The notes below the pieces were generated by a model. It ran no database searches and was not told where the DNA came from. It saw only the letters and a list, made by a program, of their open reading frames with translations. Below, piece after piece: positions 55,701 through 58,980 of a stretch of DNA of 64,000 nt. A program made the translations under genes and the position numbers. The stretch's first letter is position 1. Every line of letters begins with the position of its first letter. The stretch is from Lumbricus terrestris. Its lineage: Eukaryota; Annelida; Clitellata; Crassiclitellata; Lumbricidae. Where the stretch lies: positions 38,376,605-38,440,604 of the forward strand of contig OX457043.1 in the NCBI GenBank assembly GCA_949752735.1, given 5' to 3'.

Positions 55701-57884
55701 TAATTTCATTAAGTATTTGCTAACAATTCCCACGTGGTTACTGCCATCGTTTTCGTCTCATCCTACCCTAGAATCCACATGTGGGTGCGACCTATGTGCC
55801 AGAGCGAGCTATGTATGGACTTTACCCAAAATATTCCACTATGGCGTCACATCGACATGTAGAAGGTGCGGCATATTAGTCAGGAACATTGTTTTAAAAG
55901 ACCTTTTTCACACTTTTTCTCCTTAGGAAAATCCTGTTTTTCGTTTTTGGTTTTTTTGTGTCGTTTTCCCCTTTTTTATGAGACCGTATTTATTTCTTTT
56001 CTGTCTGTAATTGTTTTTCTTAATTTTATTTTCATCTGATATTCCTTAACACGTTCACCGCCTACACGCCATGTTAAATGACTGAATCCGGTACGAGATA
56101 TCTCGTACTGGGCGGTGAACGTGTTAAGCTGCCTCCATACTTTCAAGGATTCAACTAATTCAGGTCACTATTTGACCGTTTTACTTAGTGTAAGTTGTGT
56201 TATTTGCTTGCTGTTTAAAATAAACTTGCATGTCATCTTTAACCTTCATTGCTTGAAGTCTTTCTTATTTCCTCGGTCTGTCACTCTGGTAAACGGACAT
56301 TATCCCTCGAACATTATCCCCCTGGGGTAGGACACTATAGTACTATGGCTGTCTAGCTGCAGTGTTTCAGGTGTAAAACTGTGAAAGTATGCAGAATGGA
56401 AATTTATAGTGAAAATTAGGAGTTTTGTCCTTCTCCCCTTCCTGGCCCCCATGGTGGTAGAGATTCGCCATCCCCTCCACCGGGTGTCCCATGCCCAGAC
56501 CGACACAGTAGTGGAGGTTTGGAGTGAAAAGCTCAAAAACTGTGGAAATGCATTCCGGTCACACACACACACAGAATCTACTCTTTATTTATATAGATGT
56601 TCCTAACCGGAGTTGTGCGCTTTTAAAGTCACATGAATGATGTGCTTGACAACACGAAGGCTGTTTTATGGTCCTTCATTATTCATCTGTTCTAGGTTAA
56701 TTTATTTTTTACCAATCCCAAAGATAGTTTCACTATGTAGAGCAGATTTTGACCTATCCAAGCATATATAACATTGATGGCTTCCCGCGAGGTGACTCTG
56801 AAAGCTACCCTTGGAAAAACAGTCAACATCATGTTTATTGCGCTATTCTTATGCGCAATACCCATTAAAACTCTCACTTTTGTGGCTAAATAATTATTTG
56901 TAGGGTTCTTCTTGGTACCTAAAATGTTTTAAAGATATTTCATGCTTGAATTTGATGACAATGAAATTTGTGTATAGTAGTCAAAATTTGCAGCTTTTGG
57001 TTTGTTTTTCTCATAAATTAATGTTGCCGACAAGCGGCTAGTTTTGGGATAAGCCAGTCACATTTGTATATAACTTTCTGTGGAAAAAATTCTTAAAATT
57101 GTTTATTTGTCATTTTGCCATTATCTCACTAGCTCTTGTTACAATATAAGTCTGCTTTTGGTCAACTGGGGCACATATTTCCCAAAAAGGAGTCTTCTTA
57201 GTTTCCTTTGCTCATATTGTAACCATGAAGAATTGAGCCTTCTCTGTGGTTGGGCCAGTAGTCTGGAATGGCCTTCCTTTAGAGCTACGTCTACACCCTG
57301 AAACTCTATCACAATTCTTCCTCACTAAACTTAAAACTGTTCTTTTTTGGTGCGCTGTAGGGGGAGCGCTCTGGGTAGTTTCCTTGAAGGGGTGCTATAT
57401 AAGTTTCAGAATGAATGAATATAACAGTATTCATCCTGACGTTGGTTGTCAACAGGACGCAGTGTTGAACTGTCAACAACAATTTCTCTTGTTGCTTTGA
57501 CAGTTAAACCTTAAGGCAGTTTCATTCTATCCTACTTGGCTCTTTCTTAAAAATGGGTTATGTTTTGTTATTTCAGCTTATGACCAGCCAGGTTCAATTC
57601 ATGGAATGGACACCGGTAGTCACCACAGTAGCAGTTATGGTCCAGTGGACATGATGGATGTTGGTCCACCGCTTTCCAACATACCTTTCGATAGCCTTGG
57701 CAATCCTGGTATGATGATGCCTACAAACAAGCTGGGTGGTGTACCGCGGATGGGTGGAGGAGGAGGAGGAGGAGCAGGAGGCAGTGGCCCTGCCCTGGTT
57801 CATAATCCATTGGGGATACACCAACATATACCTGGGCCAAGTCCACATGATCCCCTAGGATCATGGTTTGACAGTGATCTTTGA
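4992..57884 (+). CDS. ctnnb1: beta-catenin (armadillo family), complete 14-exon coding region
   Basis: Joined coding segments: 4992-5037, 5782-6054, 9356-9546, 10387-10691, 16920-17121, 27427-27571, 30670-30773, 37484-37690, 37896-38150, 38640-38804, 44641-44791, 47067-47188, 50452-50587, 57577-57884. They total 2610 nt, or 869 residues plus TGA. Beta-catenin is the Wnt pathway transcriptional co-activator (with TCF/LEF, BCL9) and the cadherin/alpha-catenin linker at adherens junctions. Seen: phosphodegron DSGIHS (residues 52-57) with T61 and S65, K69, the alpha-catenin-binding segment ending in NYQ (168-170), armadillo repeats from about 168 to 695, and C-terminal WFDSDL. The charged buttons equivalent to human K312 and K435 are K339 and K462. 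The protein is 88 residues longer than human (781): about 27 more N-terminal, 3 in the core and 58 in the tail. Exon phases all agree. Introns 1 and 6 use GC donors. Human S552 and Y670 equivalents are V579 and F700. Confidence 0.97.
5782..6054 (+). CDS. ctnnb1: ctnnb1 exon 2: N-terminal regulatory region with GSK3 degron
   Basis: Residues 16-107. Contains [14 protein letters not shown]: the four CK1/GSK3 sites (S53, S57, T61, S65) and the beta-TrCP recognition motif are all present, followed by K69, the counterpart of human K49. The later [10 protein letters not shown] segment keeps the tyrosine equivalent to human Y86. Acceptor gcttag at 5781, donor G|GTAGGT after 6054, phase 1 on both sides. 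Being symmetric (273 nt), it could be skipped without a frameshift, which would delete the degron. Confidence 0.96.
6142..7590. mobile_element. composite repeat in intron 2: direct repeats around an inverted-ended element
   Basis: 6142-6528 and 6756-7151 are two diverged direct copies of a 390-bp block (shared ACTTCACGGCCACACAATAA and CTCGGCTTATGACAGAACGA). An element with ends GGCCCCCAGAAATTCGCG spans about 6530 to 7590. Its right end is itself tandemly doubled (7145-7370 and 7374-7590, about 228 bp apart). The inner ends are rich in GCGCAAATTTT words. No transposase frame. Confidence 0.7.
7591..7907. other. intron 2 sequence, nothing recognised
   Basis: AT-rich, no repeat boundary or coding frame seen. 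Confidence 0.35.
7908..8709. mobile_element. 800-bp inverted-ended element, copy A
   Basis: Ends AGGCCAAAAAAAAATAATGC and complement of AAGGCCCCAAAAAATAATG, both followed by TGTGTTTCCRGTAAC. The interior contains TCTTCCCCTTC-type and CCAGACTGGCCGAGCCAGTG blocks shared with copies B (22095-23604) and C (24053-25904). Non-coding. Family not recognised. Confidence 0.75.
8710..9355. other. intron 2, 3' part, nothing recognised
   Basis: No coding or repeat signal identified up to the exon 3 acceptor. Confidence 0.35.
9356..9546 (+). CDS. ctnnb1: ctnnb1 exon 3: alpha-catenin-binding segment and start of armadillo repeat 1
   Basis: Residues 107-170. Reads ...[14 protein letters not shown]..., then [18 protein letters not shown] and INYQ, which are near-invariant beta-catenin motifs. 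Y169 is the counterpart of human Y142, whose phosphorylation controls alpha-catenin binding. The acceptor cctgtag ends at 9355 and the donor is CAG|GTTTAG at 9546/9547. Confidence 0.96.
9547..10386. other. intron 3
   Basis: 840 bp. 9590-9900 has the look of a decayed transposon coding fragment (several short open stretches broken by stops), but no family could be named. Confidence 0.35.
10387..10691 (+). CDS. ctnnb1: ctnnb1 exon 4: armadillo repeats 1-3
   Basis: Residues 171-272. Begins [17 protein letters not shown], the repeat 1 helix that in the family binds BCL9, then [22 protein letters not shown] and [14 protein letters not shown]. It ends in phase 2 (AG|GTTATT). Confidence 0.97.
10790..11640 (-). 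mobile_element. LINE 3' fragments (two) in intron 4
   Basis: Near 10795-10910 and again at 11095-11420: the 3' end signature TTTATAAAGCGCTTCTTG... with CTCCCAGTGCA, and on the minus strand residues resembling the LINE C-terminal pattern ([16 protein letters not shown]). Decayed, no intact frame. Confidence 0.6.
11641..12512. other. intron 4 sequence with two CRE palindromes
   Basis: No gene or named repeat. TGACGTCA occurs at 12264-12271 and 12277-12284. Confidence 0.4.
12513..12765 (+). mobile_element. Helitron-like 3' fragment
   Basis: Ends with a hairpin CCCGGGCAATGCCGGG, then TACCCCAGCTAG at 12765 followed by T, the layout of a Helitron 3' end. Carries the AAATTTCACGGGTGGCGTAC unit seen in the next copy. 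The 5' end is missing. Confidence 0.65.
12890..13230 (-). mobile_element. LINE 3' end inserted in the Helitron
   Basis: Minus-strand frame with [20 protein letters not shown], then [19 protein letters not shown] and [10 protein letters not shown]: the C-terminal region of a LINE ORF2. It ends in a GAAT repeat tail (ATTCATTCATTC on the + strand). Confidence 0.8.
13500..14500 (+). repeat. G-rich tandem array inside the Helitron
   Basis: About 1 kb of GGGGTGGG/GGGTGTGGGGAG repeats on the + strand. It is punctuated by four copies of a segment reading AAATTTCACGGGTGGCGTAC (near 13570, 13752, 14150, 14430). The second half contains a long direct duplication (about 13925-14155 against 14170-14425). 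The long open frames here on both strands are artefacts of the repeat. Confidence 0.85.
14600..15740 (-). mobile_element. LINE reverse transcriptase, decayed
   Basis: Minus-strand pieces in successive frames: [20 protein letters not shown] and ISKLLECLF, then SSVLGPLLF, then [13 protein letters not shown] and [19 protein letters not shown]. These are RT fingers, the catalytic YADD and the thumb in correct order, split by frameshifts. Truncated at both ends. Confidence 0.85.
15900..16658. mobile_element. TA-flanked MITE (CCGTAGATACT ends)
   Basis: Ends CCGTAGATACTTGAATATAA and complement of CCGTAGATACTCGAGTATAA, with ATATAACGCGAG repeated just inside. Flanked by TA on both sides, as Tc1/mariner/pogo relatives are. 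759 bp, no transposase. Confidence 0.75.
16720..16769. repeat. (CA)n microsatellite
   Basis: About 50 bp of uninterrupted ACACAC, 150 bp before exon 5. Confidence 0.95.
16920..17121 (+). CDS. ctnnb1: ctnnb1 exon 5: armadillo repeats 3-5
   Basis: Residues 272-339. [32 protein letters not shown] and [18 protein letters not shown]. The last residue, K339, is the first charged button (human K312) that contacts TCF/cadherin. Acceptor tttgtgcag ends at 16919; donor AAG|GTTGGA, phase 0. Confidence 0.97.
17125..17345 (-). mobile_element. LINE 3' end fragment beside exon 5
   Basis: Contains the shared LINE tail signature ATTTATATAGCGCC...TTTCAAGGTACCTACTCAG...GCTCCCG, starting within 10 bp of the exon 5 donor. 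Confidence 0.7.
17350..17426. mobile_element. hAT-type terminal fragment
   Basis: Ends GGGTTGGGAACCACTG at 17426 after GGGCCACTTTTGG words; same family as 18420-18746. Confidence 0.6.
17430..18080. other. intron 5 sequence, nothing recognised
   Basis: AT-rich with no clear repeat edge or coding frame. Confidence 0.3.
18083..19072 (-). mobile_element. LINE RT, C-terminal half (interrupted)
   Basis: On the minus strand: [19 protein letters not shown] near 19070-19010, then further down [27 protein letters not shown] and [17 protein letters not shown]. These are RT and C-terminal motifs of one LINE family, which also gives the + strand pieces near 53820-54200. It is interrupted by a hAT MITE at 18420-18746. 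Upstream RT sequence (frame ...HCIE before YADD) resumes at 27247 beyond an 8-kb insertion. Confidence 0.8.
18420..18746. mobile_element. hAT MITE, 8-bp target duplication
   Basis: Ends CAGCGGTTCCTAACCC and complement of CAGTGGTTCCCAACC. Flanked by AAGTAGAG at 18412-18419 and 18747-18754. 327 bp, with GGCCAAAAGTGGCCC-type inner words. Inserted in a LINE. Confidence 0.88.
19982..20110 (+). mobile_element. retroelement C-terminal fragment
   Basis: Frame reads [20 protein letters not shown] and [10 protein letters not shown] before a stop. It resembles the segment following the RT in many invertebrate LINE-like polyproteins. Fragment only. Confidence 0.5.
20716..22060 (-). mobile_element. LINE C-terminal part, split by a Helitron
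   Basis: Minus-strand frame 20716-21108 has [40 protein letters not shown] and LPIDIHG. 21834-22060 continues the family upstream. It belongs to the same family as the RT at 62470-64000, where RYKHGLLP and [10 protein letters not shown] recur. The Helitron-like element 21228-21833 sits inside it. Confidence 0.8.
21228..21833 (+). mobile_element. Helitron-like element, short full-length copy
   Basis: Starts TCTTATATAAATAAAGAG, and ends with CCCGGGCAACGCCAGG hairpin and TACCCTAGCTAG before T. The body has CTCTGCCACCATGAGGGG and a shorter GGTGGAGGG array. 606 bp, non-coding. Confidence 0.7.
22095..23604. mobile_element. 800-bp inverted-ended element, copy B, interrupted
   Basis: Left part 22095-22385 and right part about 23103-23604 match copies A and C. 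The 720 bp between them hold unrelated DNA, a CT-rich TGCTCTCT repeat (22740-22885) and LINE tails. The right flank AGTATTGCACTAGTATGTCG also follows copy C at 25906. Confidence 0.75.
22915..23100 (-). mobile_element. two LINE 3' tails
   Basis: ATTCATTCAAG + TTTATATAGCACCTCTTCAA...CTCCCGACTCCAGCATGG, followed at 23040 by a second tail TCTATAGCGCCTCTTCAAGC. Both minus-strand. Confidence 0.7.
24053..25904. mobile_element. 800-bp inverted-ended element, copy C, carrying a hAT MITE
   Basis: Ends AAGGCAAAAAAAAATAATGC and complement of TTAGGCCAAAAAAATTATG. It is the same element as copies A and B, split cleanly at 24481-25540 by a hAT insertion. Sequence resumes in register after one 8-bp duplication. 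Confidence 0.85.
24481..25540. mobile_element. hAT MITE with AATACC/GTATTG arrays, 8-bp target duplication
   Basis: Ends CAGGGCTGTTAACAATACTG and complement of CAGGGCTGTTAATATCGCGA. Flanked by GTAACTAG (24473-24480 and 25541-25548). Inside both ends are dense arrays of GTATTGGCAATACC and related ATCGCGATAC words. The centre has four copies of a 58-bp unit (about 24700-24932). Non-coding. Copies A and B show the empty site. Confidence 0.93.
26011..27177 (-). mobile_element. Tc1/mariner-like element, decayed transposase
   Basis: Long inverted ends (about 200 bp) starting (TA)AAGGGTGGGCCATAAAAAGA and, on the other side, complement of (TA)CAGGGCAGGTAAAAAACC. Minus-strand residues SPDLNRMD then a stop, and downstream [19 protein letters not shown], match the third catalytic Asp region and C-terminus of Tc1/mariner transposases. 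Frameshifted and inactive. Confidence 0.8.
27247..27350 (-). mobile_element. LINE RT fragment, other half of the 18083-19072 copy
   Basis: On the minus strand the frame [13 protein letters not shown] / HCIE leads into the YADD that lies at 19070, across the 8-kb block. Confidence 0.5.
27427..27571 (+). CDS. ctnnb1: ctnnb1 exon 6: armadillo repeats 5-6, followed by a GC donor
   Basis: Residues 340-388. [40 protein letters not shown] and KPAIVEAG. The family motif VEAGGM is completed only if the intron begins GCAAGT at 27572. The nearby GT at 27576 puts exon 7 out of frame. Phase 1. Confidence 0.96.
27635..27720. mobile_element. hAT-type terminal fragment in intron 6
   Basis: CAGTGCTGTCCAACCTTTTTGG resembles ends of Charlie-like hAT elements. 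No partner end found. Confidence 0.45.
27721..28635. other. intron 6 sequence with unassigned repeat-like DNA
   Basis: 28287 begins CAGGGGCGGATCCAGGGGGC, which looks like a transposon end, without a partner. 27850-28140 is relatively GC-rich but gives no recognisable protein. Confidence 0.35.
28644..30414. mobile_element. hAT-type element, 1.77 kb, 8-bp target duplication, with nested LINE
   Basis: Ends CAGTGGCGTAGCTAC and its exact complement. Flanked by AATTGCGG (28636-28643) and AATTACGG (30415-30422), one mismatch. A minus-strand LINE 3' part occupies about 28680-29165. No transposase frame. A fragment of the same right end lies at 31143-31204. Confidence 0.85.
28680..29165 (-). mobile_element. 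LINE 3' part with readable C-terminus
   Basis: A 124-codon minus-strand frame: [60 protein letters not shown] and FSRGYRTGS. This is the typical C-terminal segment of a LINE ORF2, ending in the TTATATAGCGCCGCTCAC tail. It probably inserted fairly recently, since 124 codons are unbroken. Confidence 0.85.
30670..30773 (+). CDS. ctnnb1: ctnnb1 exon 7: armadillo repeats 6-7
   Basis: Residues 388-422: [35 protein letters not shown]. Acceptor cttgttag ends at 30669; donor GTG|GTGAGG. A short exon (104 nt) in an intron-dense stretch. Confidence 0.95.
31143..31530 (+). mobile_element. hAT end fragment followed by a LINE 3' part
   Basis: 31143-31204 repeats GAGACCTCTGCACAC..GGCCCATGAAAAGCTAGCT from 30360-30402. 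31205-31530 (+) reads [40 protein letters not shown] and the tail signature TGCACTGGGAGTGCCTCTGA. Confidence 0.75.
31923..32625. mobile_element. hAT MITE with GGAAACTTTCCGG arrays
   Basis: Ends TAGTG(TC)GTGAGG and complement of TAGTGAGGTAGC. Flanked by GGTGGAAG (31915-31922 and 32626-32633), a perfect 8-bp duplication. Both ends carry arrays of CCGGAAACTTTCCGG words. 703 bp, non-coding. Confidence 0.88.
32634..33206. other. intron 7 sequence, nothing recognised
   Basis: No coding or repeat boundary identified with confidence. Confidence 0.3.
33215..33995 (-). mobile_element. hAT element remnant with C-terminal transposase frame
   Basis: Ends TAGGGTTG and complement of TAGGGTTGTTGATTAATCGC. 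Flanked by ATTGATAC (33207-33214 and 33996-34003). Both ends hold ATTAATCGCGATTAATCG arrays. On the minus strand, [20 protein letters not shown], then [20 protein letters not shown] and AAGNKV, is the hAT dimerisation domain (ERMFSAAG). It is split by a frameshift near 33435 and lacks the catalytic domain. Confidence 0.9.
34004..35070. other. intron 7 sequence, nothing recognised
   Basis: No clear protein family, repeat end or RNA signal. Confidence 0.3.
35072..35352 (+). mobile_element. tRNA-derived SINE, copy 1
   Basis: Box A-like TTAGCTACGCCGGTAAGCG and box B GGTTCAAGCCC, then a body (TTGACATTCAGAGGTTTAGA, TGTCTGTGGGGAAGGCAACG) and an ATC repeat tail. About 88% identical by eye to 48795-49077. 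Confidence 0.85.
35530..35905 (+). mobile_element. LINE 3' part
   Basis: + strand: [40 protein letters not shown] and [12 protein letters not shown], then the tail signature GAGCGCTTCTGAATAGCAG. Same C-terminal pattern as other LINE pieces here. Confidence 0.8.
36115..37185. mobile_element. Tc1/mariner-like end fragment carrying a hAT insertion
   Basis: 36115 CAGGGTGGATCAAACAAAGT...GCCAATATCTTGAC and, after the hAT, TTGACCAGAAATAAG... to GTGGGCCCACCCACTGG match the left end of the element at 26011. Only the left 200 bp of the element is present. Confidence 0.75.
36165..37028 (-). mobile_element. hAT MITE with AACCGGTTATCGG arrays
   Basis: Ends TAGGGATGTTGATATCGG and complement of TAGGGATGTGAAACGATAAC. 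Flanked by ATCTTGAC (36157-36164 and 37029-37036). Both ends carry AACCGGTTATCGGTTT words. The interior has a perfect-looking 114-bp tandem duplication (36431-36544 and 36545-36658) inside a 122-codon minus-strand frame that resembles no family I know. Confidence 0.9.
37484..37690 (+). CDS. ctnnb1: ctnnb1 exon 8: armadillo repeats 7-8
   Basis: Residues 423-491: [52 protein letters not shown]462 matches human K435, the second charged button. Phase 0 on both sides (207 nt). The next intron is only 205 bp. Confidence 0.96.
37896..38150 (+). CDS. ctnnb1: ctnnb1 exon 9: armadillo repeats 8-10
   Basis: Residues 492-576: [52 protein letters not shown]496 and H497 match the human R469/H470 ligand-contact pair. 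Donor AGG|GTATGG. Phase 0 on both sides. Confidence 0.96.
38151..38639. other. intron 9
   Basis: 489 bp, no repeat recognised. Confidence 0.4.
38640..38804 (+). CDS. ctnnb1: ctnnb1 exon 10: repeat 10 insert loop and repeat 11
   Basis: Residues 577-631: [47 protein letters not shown]. The loop before VDGVRM is three residues longer than in human and lacks the RRTS Akt/PKA site (human S552); the aligned residue is V579. Acceptor ctgtctag ends at 38639, donor CAG|GTCTGG. Confidence 0.94.
38805..39515. other. intron 10, 5' part
   Basis: Begins with AGAA/AATA-rich repeats (38820-38960), then unassigned sequence. Confidence 0.35.
39520..39620 (-). mobile_element. LINE 3' tail
   Basis: ATTATTATTAAATAAATTTATAGC: minus-strand LINE tail of the AAT-repeat type. 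It is probably the 3' end of the LINE that resumes at about 41780. Confidence 0.5.
39623..41775 (+). mobile_element. probable LTR retrotransposon 5' part (LTR, leader, gag start)
   Basis: Begins TGTTACGGGAACTTGCGGGA; AATAAAGCC at 39699 could be the LTR polyadenylation signal. A primer-binding-site-like TGGCGATCCTG lies at 39837. A 1.7-kb GC-rich leader follows, then a + frame from 41544 that is Ser/Asp/Glu-rich ([16 protein letters not shown]), compatible with a Gag N-terminus. No protease, RT or integrase and no second LTR, so truncated. Base composition is clearly richer in CG than its surroundings. Confidence 0.45.
41780..42900 (-). mobile_element. LINE RT and C-terminus, decayed
   Basis: Minus strand: [20 protein letters not shown] near 41950, and [18 protein letters not shown] residues near 42550-42470, the same arrangement as in the copy at 14600-15740. 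Many frameshifts. Confidence 0.7.
42901..43190. other. intron 10 sequence, nothing recognised
   Basis: AT-rich, no repeat edge seen. Confidence 0.3.
43202..43771. mobile_element. MITE with GGT...ACC ends and ACAATTCGGAG arrays
   Basis: Ends GGTGTCTGGACAATTCGGAG and complement of GGTTCCCGGACAATTTGGAG. Each end is an array of GGACAATTCGGAGAC-type units (left 43202-43312, right 43668-43771). Flanked by GTTTTCAGA (43193-43201) and GTTTTCAAA (43772-43780), a 9-bp duplication with one mismatch. 570 bp. The interior is not repetitive and not coding. Confidence 0.8.
43800..44640. other. intron 10, 3' part
   Basis: 43800-44170 has a 95-codon open frame (+) without resemblance to a known family. 44260-44420 contains two diverged copies of a TTAATAAGAACTAGAACTAA block. 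Confidence 0.4.
44641..44791 (+). CDS. ctnnb1: ctnnb1 exon 11: armadillo repeats 11-12
   Basis: Residues 632-682: [47 protein letters not shown]. The acceptor follows a clear pyrimidine tract (cttttaattgacag) ending at 44640; donor G|GTAAGG, phase 1. Confidence 0.96.
44792..47066. other. intron 11
   Basis: Mostly unassigned. 45607 begins TACTGTATTTTTGGGCTATA, which may be a transposon end. 46650-46745 (GTGCGACCTATTTGCCAG...TATGACGTCACATCGAC) recurs at 55775-55865. Confidence 0.4.
47067..47188 (+). CDS. ctnnb1: ctnnb1 exon 12: repeat 12 and helix C
   Basis: Residues 682-722: [38 protein letters not shown]684 matches human Y654 and S705 matches the PKA site S675. The human Y670 position is F700. 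Donor GAG|GTAAGT, phase 0. Confidence 0.95.
47510..47710. other. intron 12, 5' part
   Basis: Follows a short poly-C tract (47500-47510); nothing recognised. Confidence 0.3.
47961..48770 (-). mobile_element. Helitron-like element, minus orientation
   Basis: CTAGCTGGGGTACCCGGCGT at its left is the complement of the Helitron 3' end; A precedes it. Inside are a CCCTCC-rich tract (48015-48195) and four tandem units of about 80 bp containing GCGCTGGCCTTAAACACCTC (48260-48540). The 5' end is decayed. Confidence 0.65.
48795..49077 (+). mobile_element. tRNA-derived SINE, copy 2
   Basis: Box A-like TTAGCTACACTGGTAAGCG, box B GGTTCAAGCCC, same body and ATC tail as 35072-35352. Confidence 0.85.
50151..50192. 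repeat. perfect hairpin, 19-bp arms, 4-nt loop
   Basis: CGTTCTTTATCCATCCATT and its exact complement around TCCC. It directly abuts an RT C-terminal fragment whose own sequence forms the right arm. Confidence 0.9.
50193..50310 (+). mobile_element. retroelement RT C-terminal fragment
   Basis: Frame [38 protein letters not shown] then stop: the classic C-terminus of invertebrate LINE-like polymerases. 140 bp before exon 13. Confidence 0.65.
50411..50449 (+). repeat. GATT microsatellite in the exon 13 acceptor
   Basis: Nine units of GATT/TGAT with one GATG variant run directly into CAG at 50449-50451, replacing the usual pyrimidine tract. Confidence 0.9.
50452..50587 (+). CDS. ctnnb1: ctnnb1 exon 13: C-terminal tail, part 1
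   Basis: Residues 723-768: [41 protein letters not shown]. Low complexity and poorly conserved, as expected of the transactivation tail; linkage rests on frame (phase 0 in, phase 1 out) and on the DD.G.S.MQDD.TF pattern. The acceptor is immediately preceded by a GATT microsatellite, not a pyrimidine tract. Confidence 0.9.
51098..51190. repeat. (TATG)n microsatellite
   Basis: About 90 bp of TATG units with a few CACG interruptions. Confidence 0.95.
51195..51540 (-). mobile_element. LINE 3' part, decayed
   Basis: Tail signature CATTTATATAGCGCCTTGCA at its left edge, then sequence of the C-terminal type on the minus strand (broken). Confidence 0.55.
51740..52320 (+). mobile_element. possible piggyBac-like fragment
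   Basis: TTAA followed by CCCTCATCCG at 51740. Then a + frame with a very acidic region (51933-52136: [20 protein letters not shown]) and, in another frame, [11 protein letters not shown], which resembles the start of a piggyBac transposase core. No opposite end found; frameshifted. Confidence 0.4.
52321..52760. other. intron 13 sequence, nothing recognised
   Basis: AT-rich with no clear repeat boundary. Confidence 0.3.
52763..54205. mobile_element. mosaic of LINE fragments with a repeated 80-bp block
   Basis: GGAGCTGCTCAACTATCCAT occurs at 52790, 53786 (partly) and 54040. The two latter copies share 78 identical bases to CATGTGCTTCAGAAGT. + strand residues [23 protein letters not shown] and [20 protein letters not shown] match the C-terminal RT region of the LINE family at 18083. 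A minus-strand LINE tail lies at 53225-53500. Confidence 0.65.
53520..53700 (-). mobile_element. tRNA-derived SINE fragment, minus strand
   Basis: On the minus strand, GGTTCGAATCC (box B) leads into a body resembling the other SINEs (GTTGCCTTCC..TGGGTGAGCAACTTG) and an ATC-type tail. Confidence 0.6.
54360..55300. mobile_element. LINE fragments in opposite orientations
   Basis: 54360-54960 reads as decayed minus-strand LINE. 54968-55282 (+) is a 104-codon RT piece: [56 protein letters not shown], which is the thumb region following the catalytic site. Confidence 0.7.
56046..56127. mobile_element. 82-bp TTAA-ended palindromic MITE
   Basis: TTAACACGTTCACCGCC and its exact complement at the right end, with an inner ACGAGATATCTCGT palindrome. 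TTAA at both ends suggests a piggyBac-type origin. A related end (TTAACACGTTGACCGCGGTA) is at 4106. Confidence 0.75.
56404..56597 (-). mobile_element. Helitron-like 5' end fragment
   Basis: Complement of TCTATATAAATAAAGAGTAG at its right edge, with CCATGGTGGTAGAGATTCGC inside. The 3' end is missing. Confidence 0.6.
57225..57425 (+). mobile_element. LINE 3' end, 150 bp before exon 14
   Basis: [36 protein letters not shown] on the + strand, tail TGCTATATAAGTTTC and (GAAT)n. Same family as 12890-13230. Confidence 0.8.
57577..57884 (+). CDS. ctnnb1: ctnnb1 exon 14: C-terminal tail, stop codon
   Basis: Residues 768-869, then TGA at 57882. Met/Gly/Pro-rich tail with a run of seven glycines and AGGSG, ending LGSWFDSDL. 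The terminal acidic motif corresponds to the PDZ-binding end (DTDL type) of other beta-catenins and confirms the true C-terminus. Acceptor tgttatttcag ends at 57576. Confidence 0.96.
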
Positions 57885-58980
57885 AAGCTAGCCAATGATG
57901 TTGGTAGTCTTTAGTTACGGACAATTCTGGCCAAAGACTGACATTAAAATCCACCAGACTCTGGACAAGGACCGTTTGTATTTGTTTTAGTCTTCTGCAT
58001 TCAAGATATTTCTAATCAGGGGTGCACTGCTCATCTGAAAGTTATCATCAGCTTTCTGAATTCTGACCAGGTCTTTATGATTTTGATGTTTCATGCCACT
58101 TGTGTTGATGCCTTTAATGCTATGCATTGAGTGCTGTGTATGGTGCAACTAATTAAGGTCTTGCATATTTGTCTTTGTATATTTGTTATTTGTGTGTGAC
58201 TACCAATTTCTTTGACGATTTTGTAGAAATTCACTATGACTAGTTATTGTGTTTTCTTATTATGATGACCTTAAGCCACATTTAATTTGTGTGTAGAAAT
58301 CTTCAGGATTAATGTTTCACGTGGTTGTGGAGCAGTTCGAGAGGTTCATTGCAATTATAATATCATCCTGATGACTTGTAGCTCTGTAATAGTTGATTTG
58401 TTTGTCAGACTTGCAACATTAGCCATGTATGTGTTTACTGTGACTTTGTAAGCAGTGAGAATTTGTTGCAATTTCTGTCTTATTGTGGTGAGGACTGTTG
58501 CTGCTATTTATTTGTGTCTAGGGTTTTCTTGTGCTATAAAAACTTTTCTTAGGTACAGAATTTTGTTTGCAATGTTTATAATAGAATTATAATAGAATAT
58601 TCTGCTATACAGAACTTTGTGTTCTTGAAGAAATTCAGCTCATTCATAAAAGCTTTCCTAGACTGAAGCAATTGACTGCCAAGTGTTTCATTGAACACAT
58701 TGAAATGTGGCAGTTGATGCAGCTGCAGCTTCTCTTCTATATATCACGTTGTTTCCCAGCTATGTGATTTATAAGATTAGAAGGTTGTTGGTATTCTTCT
58801 GCTGATGTTATTTGCTACAGTCAAAAATCGTATAATGCTTTCAAATTCTGTCTGGTAAAGATGTGTTTGGGTATATTTATTTATCATGTTCATTGTCCAC
58901 TCTTGCACTGCTTTGCTTTCTTTAGAGAACTGATATAAGGATCTTAAGTGGTTAATAAAATTTTACATCCAAGATAAATT
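57885..58980 (+). other. ctnnb1: ctnnb1 3' UTR
   Basis: About 1.1 kb of T-rich, repeat-free sequence directly after the stop codon. It ends near a canonical AATAAA at 58954-58959; cleavage is expected 10-30 bases further on. The repeat-free character contrasts with every long intron. Transcripts could run further, because repeat-free T-rich DNA continues to about 60000. Confidence 0.65.
58954..58959 (+). terminator. polyadenylation signal AATAAA
   Basis: Canonical hexamer in ggttaataaaattttac, about 1.07 kb after the ctnnb1 stop. First strong candidate downstream of the coding region. Confidence 0.6.
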
